From the NCBI GenBank assembly GCA_032622095.1, contig CP136064.1, forward strand, positions 173,240,310-173,304,309: 64,000 nucleotides of DNA. Direction: 5' to 3'. A program made the translations under genes and the position numbers. Of this stretch, positions 48,901 through 58,960 are shown piece by piece. This DNA is from Siphonodentalium dalli (lineage: Eukaryota; Mollusca; Scaphopoda; Gadilida; Siphonodentaliidae). Each line of letters starts with the position of its first letter. The stretch's first letter is position 1. Below the pieces are notes generated by a model. The model was not told where the DNA came from, did not search any database, and saw nothing but the letters and a program-made list of their open reading frames with translations.

Positions 48901-51900
48901 AACAAATGACCATAGGCATGCTGCAAACTCATCTCACTGTGTTGACAGTCTGACGTGCTAACCACTGGCCCACAGAGCTCCACATACCTAACTATTTGAA
49001 CAAGATGTAAGGCCATTTCCACTTGTGATTCATGGGACAAACTAGACATTCCTTCATTTTTAGCATGTGCCATGTCCATCCTGGACCCTCCATAAAAGAT
49101 CATCCAAGGTGCATCTTTCTCATAGAAACTCAGCTTGTAGTCAAATGCCTCACAAAATTACATGGGACATATTTTGCTCGGTCACTAGTCCGATAATTTA
49201 TTGACATGATGAATCATGCTACAATTTCATATACCAAGTCTTCGTGGTGAAGAGAGGAAAACACAAGTTAGCTTATGGTTATTCATAATGTTTAATTCAA
49301 CATTATGTACACAAATCATGGCTGATGGAAAAAACGATTAGATGCATATATTGACCTCATATACTGATTCAATCATTTTGGGAGGATGTATACCATAATA
49401 ATTATTTGTAAGACACCTGTACCTTCTCCCAAACATACTCATAATTATATGTTTAAACTTTAACATAAATTTTGTTCCATGTTTGGAAATTTCATGCTTT
49501 TTTTTTATAAATATTCCTTAATAATCCGTAATAATCCTTTAGCATAACTCAGGACATATAACAGGTATTGGGAGAAATTTCAAGATACAATTATTCCAAT
49601 GACTTGCATCAACGAGAGGCCGATCACGATCGGCAGATGTTTAACCCATACCTTGGCGACAGCGATGAGCTATTTTCATATATCCTTACCCCATCCTTTT
49701 CATGAGTGCAAAACTTTAAACAATTCACACCTTACTATTAATTCACAAGTGAAATCACACTTATTGGGCACCTTGCTCACATTAACACAATGTTAACACA
49801 GACGTGGCTTTGATTTCAACCTATTAGTGACTCCAACACAGATACATGTATGTCTTATAGAGTTATAAGGCTAATTAAGCTCAATCCATAGTCGGAGAGA
49901 AGCACCATAGCTGTTAAATATCAAATAGTTAAGAAATTAGATAGATAAACATCATAGCAACTCAATTTATCTATTTATTACATCATGTCTTTTTTTTATT
50001 ATCATTGCTATTTTTTTGTTTATTATATTTTGTGTCAGCTGCATATTAAAAATTCATAGCAACCTATTAATATTTCACCACTAAAAAACAATCAATACCT
50101 GATCAACTATAGAAGTGAGGGATGTATAGACCTGGATATAAAATATGATTGCTAATGATTGGATATAAATGTTAATTTTCTTGTAAGTTGATCATTAGAA
50201 AGATAATTTTTGTTTGTGAACAGTTTAAATATAATTAAAGTTAAGGTTAATATTATCACAACCATTCGATCGATACCAAAATCTATACAGGTGAACAATG
50301 TGTCATGATTATCACAGATGTGATTATTTATAGAGTAATCATGCAAAATATATTTAGCTATCACATTGTGTCAACAGGATTGGTGAAGGATGTTAATATA
50401 TTTAAGCAAATAAACCAAATTACCCGCACTATGCAGGTTAGAGGTGTGTTATCATAAACTGTGCCAGAACTATAAACATAATCAATGGAAATATTTGAGT
50501 TATCAAATTGGATAGTAAGGGGTTAATCTTACCCAAACTAATGAACTGATAAACACAGAGTAGTCAACAAAAAGCATGTCATTGGATTTAGAAACCCATA
50601 CAATAAGTCAGTCTCAAGAATCCCAGCACTGTTAATATTATCTTGTAGCCCAAATGCAATTGAGGGAATTTCAAAATAAGACATATCCTCTAATGATGAA
50701 TTTCAATTGGTCATTTCTTGAAACACTGACTGAACCTGGCTCAAAGTTAAAGTGATAATTTAATATATGTCTATCAGATAATATGAGTCAATCGAATGGG
50801 TTAATTTTATTCCCAAATCCATGCAAATTAAAAGTGGATCACCATCAACATGTACATAGAATAGGAGAATGATCCTGAATGATCAAATAAAAAACATCAG
50901 AAGACCATATGATGTGTGCAGAGGGTTAATCATTTTCAATGACATCATATGATGGAACTAAGGAATGCTGTATTAATTATTTTCTAAGTTATAACAACAG
51001 TGTCTCTGTAAACAATAATGCCATGAACTGCATGGTTTCAACAGAGAACAGAACTGGAATAAAGAGTCTAACATCAATCACAGTTTGACAGATGTTTATA
51101 AGTCTGCAGCCACCAGTGGAACTATCAGGTCACTGTGTCCAAAGCAATAAATTATCTCCTTCCAATAACACAGGTGTGTGTTGTGTCTTGTTCTATTCAA
51201 ATTTAATAGTGCATGGAAAAGAGGTATGAATTATAAAGGGCTATAACTCTGTTAATATATACCGGATCAAACCCATATTCGCACTTGATCTGTATTTAGG
51301 GGTCAGAAATTCATATACCAAAATTGGTGTCAATCAGATGAAAAATGTTTGAGTCATCCTGGCTTGGATGAATTCTATTTAAAAACAAGAGTGGAAAGGG
51401 TTAACTAAACAATACCAAAATCCATACAGATGAAGAACTTGCTAAGAAAGACCTAGGTCAGAAATATGAGGCAGATCAGAAGAAAATTGTTTGACTTTGA
51501 TACATTGGATAGCATTTGTGAGCAGGGTTAATTATTTTCTAAACCGATCAACCAATCGATACCAAAAACTATACAGGTGAGCCATGTGTCATCATAAACC
51601 TGCATATAAAATATGAACACAATGGGTAAAAAAATACATGAGTTATGGCATCAGATAGAATATGACCAGGTATGGATGGAAAGTGTTAATCATTTCTAAA
51701 CCGATCAACACCAAAAATTATACAGGGGAGGGGTGTGTCATCATAAACATGCACATAAAATTTGAACATGATCCGATAAAAACTACTCAAGTAATCGAAT
51801 CGGATAGCAAGTGTCTACGACAGACGGTACGACAGACAGACGGACGGACGAACGACGGATGGTTGATCCGGATGTCGGCATTATGTGTACCATACATGGT

Positions 51901-54900
51901 ATGGGTACACATAAAAACAGTTCATCAGGTTTAAAATGTTCATAAAAATTTAACTTTTAAATAGAAATAACCGTTAATCAACGATACATAATTATTTTTA
52001 AAAGTTTTAGTAATTGTAGTTGACATTTCAAGATAGTGTGATACTAGCCATGAATCGCTATTGTGTGACTTACCTGCTGTCCCTACATGTGAGAATGTCA
52101 TATTCCTCGACTGTTGTCTACGTTGTTCATATGCTTCTGTCTCCCTGTCAGCTTCTGTGATTTAAAACATATTTCATGTTATTTTTAGTATCTAAAACTC
52201 ACATATCTCACACATTTGATGGATTTTCATTGAAACTTAACCTTCCATGACTGGAGCTTCCTGAAGTTTTTGTAAAATCCATGTGCCAATGTGTTCTCTT
52301 ATAAATGCGAGTGTCCAATAGAGAGCCTCACATATATAAGAGAATACATTGGCATAACACTATTTACCCTGACCATGTAAGCCAGTGCATTCTCTTTTAT
52401 ATGCAAGGCTCCCTATGCATACTTGTAATCGTATTGCAAGGACAGGGTGTTTAGGGGGTGTCTAACCACCCTCCAACTTTGGTCAAAATTTTCAACAGTT
52501 AGATATTTCATGGCTGACACAACATTAGTTGGAAATGTTTCACCACATATGGGTAGAAATTGTTCTCATTGTTTGAATTACTAACCAGTAATTAGTGGGG
52601 AATATGTTGTTTTTAGACCAACAACATCAATTTATATACTTTTGGTCAAACATTTGGTACGAAATAGCTATCAGTTGGAAACTTTCCAACCTTAGGTGGG
52701 TGTCAGGTTAGAAACTTCCAACAGTAAGTACTAGTAAGTATTGGAATGCACAACTATATAAATTATTCAAGTGCCATGAACAGTCTGCAAAATGTTCACC
52801 TATATGGGAGACCTTTTTCACATTTATTCCTTATTTGAGATGAAGCGCAATTGTTTGGGCTGAAGCGCAAATGTCTGCTGAAGTACAAATAGGGGTTATT
52901 TGCACAAATACATCATAACGTAATTCATGTGCGCTGTAGCTCAAATAAAAATTAATATGCAGCGATCCCCCTAAATTCAAATTGACTCAGGCTATGAAGA
53001 CATCACTCAAGCATCTAGGCCTACTGATGTTGGTGTCAAGCATGAAGCAGTCTCCACCCATACTATGATATGGATATACTTATTCAGCCTCTTTGTGCTT
53101 CAGCGCAAATAAATTGATAAAAAAAAATCAAATATTTGCTCTTCAGTGCAAATGATTTGGGCTTCAGCACGAATAAGGAATAAATTTGAAAAAGGCCTCC
53201 CATACTATGAGCTATAGTAAAACAAATCAGTTTTGAATGAACATATTAACCCTTTCTTTACTATATATAATCTCATTGACAAGTAGTCCCCTAGGAAATA
53301 TTCTAATAGTAAGTTCAACATATGGCCATAGGTTGTTTTTTAACTTATTATCTGAACATTTCCCTTCACTAAATAGGACAGTTAGTCCTAGTCCTATTAG
53401 GACTCCTTCTCTACCTTTATTATCTGTCTGCCTATTTCTTCTGAAAACCACTCCAGGTGAATAACAGACCATTCCAACATTTACTTGTATAACTAAGTGG
53501 GAGAACCATTTTATAGCATAGAAAGTGTTAACACAGTAGTCAGTGAAAATTTTGTTTAACCCTCTCATGACTGGAGCTTCGCTAGTACAGCATTAAATAT
53601 CATGTACCAGTGCATTCTCTTATATATGCATCTCCCATGTAGGTAGCCTCGCATATATAAAAGAATGCACTGGCTTACAAGATCAAGGTAAATATTGTTA
53701 GGCCAATGTATTCTCTTATATATGTGAGGCTCCCTATGGGACACTCACATATATAAGAGAATGCATTGGCACAGGGTTTTCTCAAAACATCAGGAAGGTC
53801 CAGACATGGGAGGGTTAAATAATCAACACTGGGGTAGCGGATGATAACTTGGACTTTTCACAAAAGTTTGTTTATAGATACATACGTTGTGAAATCTGCT
53901 GCCTTTTCTTTTCATTGGGTGATATCATGGTATATGAATCTCGACTGAAAGACAAATAGTCAATCTGTAAACATTTGTATTACACTATATATTCACATAC
54001 TACACAAGAAAACCATAGTCAGAAATGGTAACACGCTCAAGATCATATATTATATACCCATGATTGTAATTATAGAATCTTTTTCATTTCTGTTATTTGT
54101 AATTGGCATAGCTTATCACAAACCAAAAATCAACAATATTGACATAATGTAAAGGCCAATAAACGAAATTGAAATTCTCAACTACACCTTTTACCGGGCT
54201 AGGCCTCGGGGTCGCACTGCAGCTTGGCCTCGGGGTCGCACTACAACTTTTAATGTGTCCCAATAATTAACATTCTATAAATAGAACCACCAGCGCTATG
54301 GCAGCGCCCAGGCGAAACAAGAATTTGTACATTAGTGTACATGTGGCGCGCGTAATAAGTGGACTGCAGTAAGTCACGGTATGTAACACTTCAATGTTGA
54401 GTTTGCTGTATATAGTAATCTATTATATATTTTGGAAGATCTGTGTGTGTGTGTGTCTGTCTGTCTGTCGAGCCAAGCCGATTTCGATGAAACTTGGTAT
54501 GTGATGGTATTTTCGGCCGGGGAGTGACATAGGCCTATTAATTTGCCCGTGCGACGTGACCTTGAAATCGTGTCATTTCAAGGTCAAACGCCAGAATATC
54601 ACGGGATTTCGATGAAACTTGGTATGTGTGGTTACTTTCGGCCGGAAAGTCTCATAAGCCTATTCATTTGCCCGTGCGACGTGACCTTGACCTTGAAATC
54701 GGGTCAATTCAAGGTCAAATCGCGAATTTTGATGGGATTTCGTTGAAATTTGATACGTGGGGTTACTTTTGTCCACTGAGTGTTTTGGGGGGGGGGGGGT
54801 CGAGTCGTGACCCCGACTTGACCTTGACCTTCAAAATGATCAATTCAAGGTCAAATCGGGTAAAACCGGATGGATTTCGACGGGCACGTTTGTCGGTTAC

Positions 54901-57165
54901 TTTTGTCCGGGCAGTGTTTTGGACTGGTCAAATCGTGACCCCACTTGACCTTGACCTTCAAAATGGACAATTCAAGGTCAAAGCCCGGACGAAGTCGGGT
55001 CACCTTCTAGTCTATTATATATTTTGGAAGATCTGTGTGTGTGTGTGTGTGTAATCGATGGACTCGAAAACGGCCCAGCCGATTTCGATGAAACTTGGTA
55101 TGTGCGGGTATTTTCGGCCGGGGAGTGGCATATGCCTATTAATTTGACCGTGCGATGTGACCTTGACCTTGAAATCGGGTAATTTTAAGGTCAAACGCCC
55201 GAATATCACGGGATTTCGATGAAAATTAGTGTCTAGGGATACTTTCGTATGGGGAGTCTCATAAGCCTATTCATTTGCCCGTGCAACGTGACCTTGACCT
55301 TGAAATCGGTCAATTCAAGGTCAAATAGCGAATTTTGATGATGGGATTTCCACGAAAGTTGATACATTGGGTTACTTTTGTCCACTGAGTGTTTTGGACG
55401 GGTCAAATCGTGACCCCGACCTGACATTGACCTTCAAAATGATCAATTCAAGGTCAAATCGGGTAAAACCGGATGGATTTCGACGGGTACTTTTGGACGG
55501 TGTTTTGGACGGGTCAAATCGTGACCCCACCTGACCTTCACCTTCAAAATGGACAATTCAAGGTCAAAGCCCGGACGAAGTCGGGTCACCTTCTAGTATT
55601 GATATAAAATTCAAATGACAAATTGAAATAATTATAATCACTGATGATGTGATGAAGGTCTGATATTAATTTAATAGTGATATTAAATGTAAGAATCACC
55701 CGTGCCCTAAGCATACAGCATATTGAAGAAACCAATTTATGTCTGAAAAAAATGTTGATCAATATCTTTTTTATCAATCCGGTGGCGATGAATTTATAAA
55801 ATTGGGCTGGAAAAATTGCAAGGAGGAAGTGCCAGGTGCCAAGAGAGTGGAACGAAACTTTTTAGGTGAATGATTTTGTTTTTTATTTTGACATACATGT
55901 ACTGTTATGACTGAAATTTAATCTTTTATGCCTAATATTTTATCTGCAAAATTTAGCTAAAAGCTTAAGATTTATTTTGATTATCTTTGAATAAACTATA
56001 ATAAACACAATTCTTTGACTGAGAAAATTAACCCATTCTAAGACATTGAAAAGTATTTTTTTTTAATAAAAAATTGTACAAAAAAATTCAAGAGATAAAA
56101 ATCTTCAGGCAAGTTCAGGGTAGGGGTTTTAAAAGGGTCAGTAGTGAAACCCCAACCACACATATGTTCTTGTATAGGCCTAGACATTAGAATCTACATA
56201 AAATTAAAAATGCTAAATATATTTTGTAATTTAAACCATAGATTGTATTTTTGGTAGGCCTTTTTCACATTTATTCCTTTATATTTGCACTGAAGCAAAA
56301 ATAATTTATCATGAATTTATTTGCAAAAGTATTAAATCATTTTGGCTGCATGAAGCACAAAAACCCTGAGCATGTACCAATGCACACCTAACTGACTTCC
56401 CTCAGATTCTGTAAAAGTGAGTACGTCCATATCTCATAGTATGGGTGCCATTGCATGGGTGGAGTCTCTTCTAACAGTCCATGCATGACACCGATATAAG
56501 TATCTTTGACATGTTTTCATGGCCTGATTCAATTTGAGTTTAAAATAGGGAGAATCATTGTCTGTGAATTTTTATTTGAGCTTTGAACAGCACAAATATA
56601 CAACTGAAATATATATTAATATGATTTACTTGCCAGCGGAAATGTGTTTGCGCATCAGCGCAAATGGCTTGAGTTTCAGAATAAATAATTTGCACTTCAG
56701 CGTATGTTATTTTTGCTCATCATAACACCAATAACCAGTATTATCTGATTATTATTTGAACTTCAGTGTAAATATTTGCGCTAAAATAAAGGAATAAATT
56801 TGAAGAAAAAAAGACATCTAGCTCCCATTGATTCGGACCGTGCATCCCAGGTATAACCGCCAGGAAATCTGTAATTACTTTGTCATTCTCTGTGCTTGAT
56901 CCTGTGTTCCAGGTTTCGAAGGTTGCCCAGTTGACATTCCTCTTCCAGTCCCAGTTGCTTTACTGGTAGTGGTACCAACAGCACCTCTTGAATTTGAGCC
57001 TGTGGAAGTTGAACCTTTTGTTTCTAGAATAGGATTTTTCTGTAGAACAGTCTGTTCTGGATTTCTTCTGTTTGCTGCCTGATTGTTTGGTCTCACAGGA
57101 TTAAACGTACCTCCACGACCACGGCTGCGTGTGTAAGACGGGTTCTTTTCAAAAGTCTTACTCAT
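39637..57165 (-). CDS. EPSTI1-like protein with C-terminal CUE/UBA-like segment
   Basis: Seven exons (57165-56879, 53944-53886, 52154-52074, 48794-48727, 44280-44234, 42052-41985, 39950-39637) join in frame to 307 codons plus TGA. The ATG at 57165 has an in-frame TGA 9 bp upstream. Residues 1-95 are basic and low-complexity (RSRGRGGTFNPVRP). Residues about 97-128 (RDSYTMISPNEKKRQQISQQ, then ADRETEAYEQRR) resemble the conserved YTLIAPN...RR block of vertebrate EPSTI1. Residues about 181-196 (RKNDAFLARIEREN) resemble its C-terminal NNAFLDRL region, after a Lys/Glu-rich helix. Residues about 271-307 (LQTLQDMFSHHSPDMLSQLL to IEHAIELLMVD) look like a CUE ubiquitin-binding fold, with MFS in place of the usual MFP. 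In mammals EPSTI1 is interferon-inducible; its biochemical role is poorly known. Naming is from remembered similarity. Confidence 0.75.
39951..41984. other. Intron 6 with repeat fragments
   Basis: At about 40895-41110 there is a reversed fragment of the CCAAGATGGCTGCTGG repeat family (see 44392-46523), with its GCTCAACTTGACAAAGTAAA end. At 41235-41256 and 41278-41299 a 22-bp inverted repeat (GATAGCCGGTGGAGTGATACCA, one or two mismatches) forms a hairpin. The rest is unremarkable. Confidence 0.55.
41985..42052 (-). CDS. EPSTI1-like gene, exon 6
   Basis: The acceptor is TTTATTTCTCCAG (ending 42053) and the donor GTAATA begins at 41984. It encodes KNDAFLARIERENKKSLVAK and onward, the part that resembles the NNAFLDRL motif of vertebrate EPSTI1. 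Confidence 0.85.
42140..42562. mobile_element. piggyBac-like MITE carrying a nested hAT MITE
   Basis: The ends CCCTTTATTTACTAAA / TTTAGTAAAGAAAGGG are flanked by TTAA (42136-42139 and 42563-42566). The hAT MITE at 42294-42444 is inserted within it. It is related to 53250-53527 and to a fragment at about 48845-48915. Confidence 0.8.
42294..42444. mobile_element. CAAGCC-type hAT MITE, 151 bp, near-perfect palindrome
   Basis: The ends CAAGCCTTGAAATAGTG / CACTATTTCAAGGCTTG are flanked by the exact 8-bp duplication TATTCATT (42286-42293 and 42445-42452). Almost the whole element is one hairpin built on GTTCCCAGAGGGTGAATTT. This is the shortest, cleanest copy of the family in the window. Confidence 0.9.
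42649..42947. mobile_element. TTAA-type MITE, 299 bp
   Basis: The ends CCTCTTCGCTGC / GCAGAGAAGAGG are flanked by TTAA (42645-42648 and 42948-42951). It contains CGTTATGAGG and ACGTCCATAATAGTTAGGGA. A similar left end lies at about 21715. Confidence 0.75.
42952..43608. other. Intron 5 sequence, nothing recognised
   Basis: AT-rich intron with no clear repeat ends or exon signals. Confidence 0.4.
43609..43821. mobile_element. Fold-back MITE copy C (mariner-like)
   Basis: Same CAGTAATGCT / AGCATTACTG ends, TA flanks (43607-43608 and 43822-43823) and palindromic body as copies A and B. It lies in intron 5 of the EPSTI1-like gene. Confidence 0.85.
44234..44280 (-). CDS. EPSTI1-like gene, exon 5
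   Basis: The acceptor is TTTGTTTTCACAG (ending 44281) and the donor GTGAGC begins at 44233. This is a 47-bp exon encoding LKQNKQKENSKEDMR, a charged helix. The phases match its neighbours (0 in, 2 out). Confidence 0.8.
44392..46523 (+). repeat. Tandem-repeat element with CCAAGATGGCTGC units, copy 1
   Basis: It starts AATGAAAGTGTCAATGACAC, then TGTAGCTCAACTTAG. It holds about a dozen ~155-165-bp units, each with ATCCAAGATGGCTGCTGGCG, GGCCGAATGACCCCAAAATG, CGTTCCCATCTACATGTC and GACCTGTAGCCCGCGCC. Two subtypes partly alternate (GGATTTAGTCATGCAAAGAG and GGATTGAATTTTGAA). It ends with GACGGACGCC and a hairpin, TAGCTCAAACTTAC...GTAAGTTGAGCTA. It fills much of intron 4 of the EPSTI1-like gene. Confidence 0.85.
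46821..47828 (+). repeat. Tandem-repeat element with CCAAGATGGCTGC units, copy 2
   Basis: Same start (AATGAAAGTGTCAATGACAC), about five units and the same terminal hairpin (TAGCTCAAACTTTAC...GTAAAGTTGAGCTA) as copy 1. A further start-like fragment lies at 46730-46775. The conserved start and end suggest a mobile element whose middle expands in tandem. Confidence 0.85.
47829..48726. other. Intron 4 sequence, nothing recognised
   Basis: AT-rich; no repeat ends or additional exon recognised. Confidence 0.4.
48727..48794 (-). CDS. EPSTI1-like gene, exon 4
   Basis: The acceptor is TTTATCTTCAAG (ending 48795) and the donor GTGAGT begins at 48726. It encodes GSSSDTNNRIPPPNQRQPRH, a polar proline-containing linker. 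It begins with two bases completing a Gly codon and ends on a codon boundary. Confidence 0.8.
48845..50099. other. Intron 3, with one MITE fragment
   Basis: At 48845-48915 there is a half copy of the piggyBac-like MITE family of 42140-42562 and 53250-53527 (TAAGTAGTTCCCTTAGGAAA). The rest of 48920-50099 shows nothing recognisable. Confidence 0.5.
50100..51914 (+). repeat. Degenerate tandem-repeat element in intron 3
   Basis: Diverged units share AATACCAAAATCTATACAGG, TGTGTCATCATAAACATGCA and GGGTTAATCATTTTC (for example at about 50220, 51400, 51540 and 51690). It ends with GACAGACGGACGGACG and a hairpin, ATGTGTACCATACATGG...GGTACACAT (51885-51914). This ending style parallels 44392-46523. 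Confidence 0.6.
52074..52154 (-). CDS. EPSTI1-like gene, exon 3
   Basis: The acceptor is TTTTAAATCACAG (ending 52155) and the donor GTAAGT begins at 52073. It encodes ADRETEAYEQRRQQSRNMTF and SHVGTA. The first half continues the conserved helical block begun in exon 2. Confidence 0.85.
52241..52425. mobile_element. Left part of a piggyBac-like MITE
   Basis: It starts after TTAA with CCTTCCATGACTGGAGCTTC and has the GTGCCAATGTGTTCTCTTAT blocks of 53560-53814. The right end is replaced by the GTTGGAAATTTC repeat that begins near 52445. Confidence 0.6.
52445..52735 (+). repeat. Dispersed GTTGGAAATTTC repeat family, copy 2
   Basis: Shares AACTTTGGTCAAAATTTTCA, ACATTAGTTGGAAATG and TCAGTTGGAAACTTTCCAAC with 58265-58560, in the same orientation. 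Confidence 0.65.
52799..53206. mobile_element. Palindromic element with GAAGCGCAAA motifs, copy 1
   Basis: The ends GGGAGACCTTTTTCACATTT and AAATTTGAAAAAGGCCTCCC are inverted. The interior has many copies of TGAAGCGCAAAT / TTCAGCGCAAAT. The target duplication is not clear. A related copy lies at 56258-56812, and motif fragments at 21410-21710. Confidence 0.65.
53250..53527. mobile_element. piggyBac-like MITE, 278 bp
   Basis: The left end CCCTTTCTTTACTATA and right end TATAGCATAGAAAGTG lie between TTAA sites (53246-53249 and 53528-53531). Internal blocks (AAGTAGTCCCCTAGGAAATA) match 42140-42562. Confidence 0.7.
53560..53814. mobile_element. piggyBac-like MITE, 255 bp
   Basis: The ends CCCTCTCATGACTGGA and TCCAGACATGGGAGGG are flanked by TTAA (53556-53559 and 53815-53818). 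Two smaller palindromes built on GCATTCTCTTATATATG lie inside. This is the most complete copy of the family also seen at 14572-14784, 19945-20159 and 52241-52425. Confidence 0.85.
53886..53944 (-). CDS. EPSTI1-like gene, exon 2
   Basis: The acceptor is TTTGTCTTTCAG (ending 53945) and the donor GTATGT begins at 53885. This 59-bp exon encodes RDSYTMISPNEKKRQQISQ, the segment most like vertebrate EPSTI1 (SAYTLIAPN). Confidence 0.88.
54160..54418. other. Intron 1 sequence with a short direct repeat
   Basis: A small direct repeat of GGCCTCGGGGTCGCACT occurs at about 54202-54243. Nothing else is recognised. Confidence 0.45.
54419..55010 (+). mobile_element. Helitron-like element, copy 1 of a head-to-tail dimer
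   Basis: It begins TCTATTATATATTTTGGAAG after an A and ends CACCTTCTAG, with a short GC hairpin (CCCGGAC-gaa-GTCGGG) about 8 nt before the end. TC start, CTAG end, 3' hairpin and an A/T target without duplication are Helitron traits. The body has repeated GACCTTGACCTTGAAATCGG and TTCAAGGTCAAA blocks. A frame of 142 codons here is repeat-derived. No Rep/helicase is present. Confidence 0.75.
55011..55596 (+). mobile_element. Helitron-like element, copy 2 of a head-to-tail dimer
   Basis: Starts directly at the CTAG of copy 1 with TCTATTATATATTTTGGAAG, and ends with the same hairpin and CTAG, followed by T. It matches copy 1 along its length with scattered changes and small indels. Confidence 0.75.
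55597..56257. other. Intron 1 sequence, nothing recognised
   Basis: AT-rich sequence with no repeat ends or exon signals. Confidence 0.4.
56258..56812. mobile_element. Palindromic element with GAAGCGCAAA motifs, copy 2
   Basis: The left end TAGGCCTTTTTCACATTTAT and right end AATAAATTTGAAGAAAAAAAG are inverted. The interior has TTGCACTGAAGC and TTTGCGCTAAAATA motifs as in 52799-53206. It is more diverged; no clear target duplication. Confidence 0.6.
56879..57165 (-). CDS. EPSTI1-like gene, exon 1 with start codon
   Basis: The ATG at 57165 is preceded in frame by TGA 9 bp upstream, which fixes the start unless an upstream intron intervenes. It encodes MSKTFEKNPSYTRSRGRGG, then an Asn/Gln/Thr/Ser-rich basic stretch. 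The donor is GTAATT at 56878, weaker than the other donors; its phase (two bases left) matches exon 2. Confidence 0.8.
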
Positions 57166-57206
57166 AATGATTCATTGATTGTGGATTTTACGGGGAAAAT
57201 AGGTAC

Positions 57207-57216
57207 TTTCGGTTTC
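57207..57216 (-). promoter_or_regulatory. ISRE-like motif upstream of the EPSTI1-like gene
   Basis: On the gene strand the sequence reads CGAAACCGAAAGT, an exact fit to the GAAANNGAAA core bound by IRF-family factors. It lies 42-51 bp upstream of the ATG. The transcription start is unknown, so it may be in the core promoter or the 5' UTR. Confidence 0.5.
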
Positions 57217-58264
57217 GTTACTTTTAGAGAAAAACGACGGTCTTAACTGTTTAAGTACAGTAAGTTCATGAAGGTGATATTACTCTTGGTTCACAGTGTC
57301 TTAGTATGCTGCCTAACTGACATCTATGCTTCGGTAACCATCAGAGAAAGGGAGTTTATTTTTTATTCTGGGTGTTTCAACATCGCCAGCAACAGTCCAA
57401 ATTCCTCGTATTCAATGTAAACAAACTCGCTGTCAAAGCGATATATAGAGTTACCCTTCTTGCAATGTCATTCTTTTTTCTCCGGATTCATTAAAGCGAT
57501 ATTTTATATTCAGGCCTCAAATTAATCCTGGTGTATGTCGATTTACGATCATTCATCGTTTACGAGTCATTAGAGATCGATAATTCATGACATATTTACG
57601 TAATTGTACCGTAAACAGTACTTTGAACACAGGGGTAACTTTGAACGTTTTTTTTTTTTCAAATAAAGTTTTCGATATAATAATGTCCATTTGTTATGTT
57701 TTTTATCTTTTTGTTCTGCCTTGAAATGTTTTATTTCTCATTATGTATTATATGGCCAAATGTGGTGTTTTCCTGTTTACATCATCTCATTTTGGTCACA
57801 TTCTAATATATATTGAATTAAAAATAATAAACCGTTGTATGCGTGCTGATGCAATGGTAGGCCTATGATAGCTGACTGTATGGCCTGCCTGCCCCCAAAA
57901 TTCTTAATTCTATACCTGGCTATTCATAACATTTAGTTTTCCCGACAGATCATTCAAACGTGTTTATTTATGGTCAGATTTAAATATTATATGATATTGA
58001 TTTATTATCGTAATTTTCTAAGATATTAAAATATGCATTGCACTGATAATATCAACAAGGCTGTTTTGTTTCTAATTTCTATTAATTTGTTTACTGACCA
58101 GGCATTGAGCTACAGTACGTGATTGTGCCATTATTGAAACCTAGCTATTTGACTAGGCAATAGAAGGTTTTGACGTTGTGGGACGCTGTATACAATAAGA
58201 ACCATAAGTTGAACAGCATAAGAAATTAGTGGAAACACCTCGAGTGTCAAGTTGAGTGTCAATC
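57217..58264. other. 5' flank of the EPSTI1-like gene, nothing recognised
   Basis: AT-rich sequence; probable promoter side of the minus-strand gene. No plus-strand gene is seen, and no obvious TATA box could be assigned without a known start site. Confidence 0.4.
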
Positions 58265-58560
58265 AGACACCCCCCCCCCCCCCAACTTTGGTCAAAATTT
58301 TCAACAGTTGGAAATTTCATACCTGCCAAAACATTAGTTGGAAATTTCACACCATCAATAGGTTGAAAATGTTCTTGTAGTTTGATTTTCAAAACAATTT
58401 ATTGGGGGAATTAATTGTTTTTGGACCAATATTTGTATATTTTCCTATTTTTGGTCAAAATTTTGGACTGAAATGGTCATCAGTTGGAAATTTTCCAACC
58501 TTAGGGGTGGTGACAGGTTGGAAATTTCCAACACTTGGAAAGCTTGTGTTCTGGTCCCTC
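58265..58560 (+). repeat. Dispersed GTTGGAAATTTC repeat family, copy 3
   Basis: Starts with a C-run, then AACTTTGGTCAAAATTTTCA. It contains repeated GTTGGAAATTT and ends near GTTGGAAATTTCCAACACTT. Weaker, shorter echoes follow at about 58640-58710 and 58870-58950. Confidence 0.65.
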
Positions 58561-58960
58561 CTCCGTGGGTAGTCAAAAGCTGCTAGTTAATTTAAGAAAA
58601 CAGTATTGTCATACATTTGGTCAACATTGTCATTGGAATTGTCATCAGTTGGAAATATCTCCAACCTAAGTGGGGGTGTCAGGTTTGAAATTTCCAACTC
58701 TATGAAGGCTTGATGCTAGTCTAGATGCTAGGATTTTGCGATTTTCTTGTTCAGATTAAAAAAAATTTCGCACACCGGGCCGAACCATGGTGTGTCATGG
58801 TCCCTCCTCCGTGGCCAATACAAAACTGCTAATTAGTTTAACAAAACAATATTTTACTACATTTGTGCACTGAAATGGTCGTCAGTTGGAGATTTTTCAA
58901 ACCTGAGGGGAAGTATTAGGTTTGAAATTTCCAACACCAGGAAAGCTTCAGTTCAGGCCA

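Noticed and set aside
54626-55054. 142-codon frame with repeated KVK.. and DLDLE-like segments
   Set aside because: It runs through the internal repeats of the Helitron-like copies and across their junction into a GT microsatellite.
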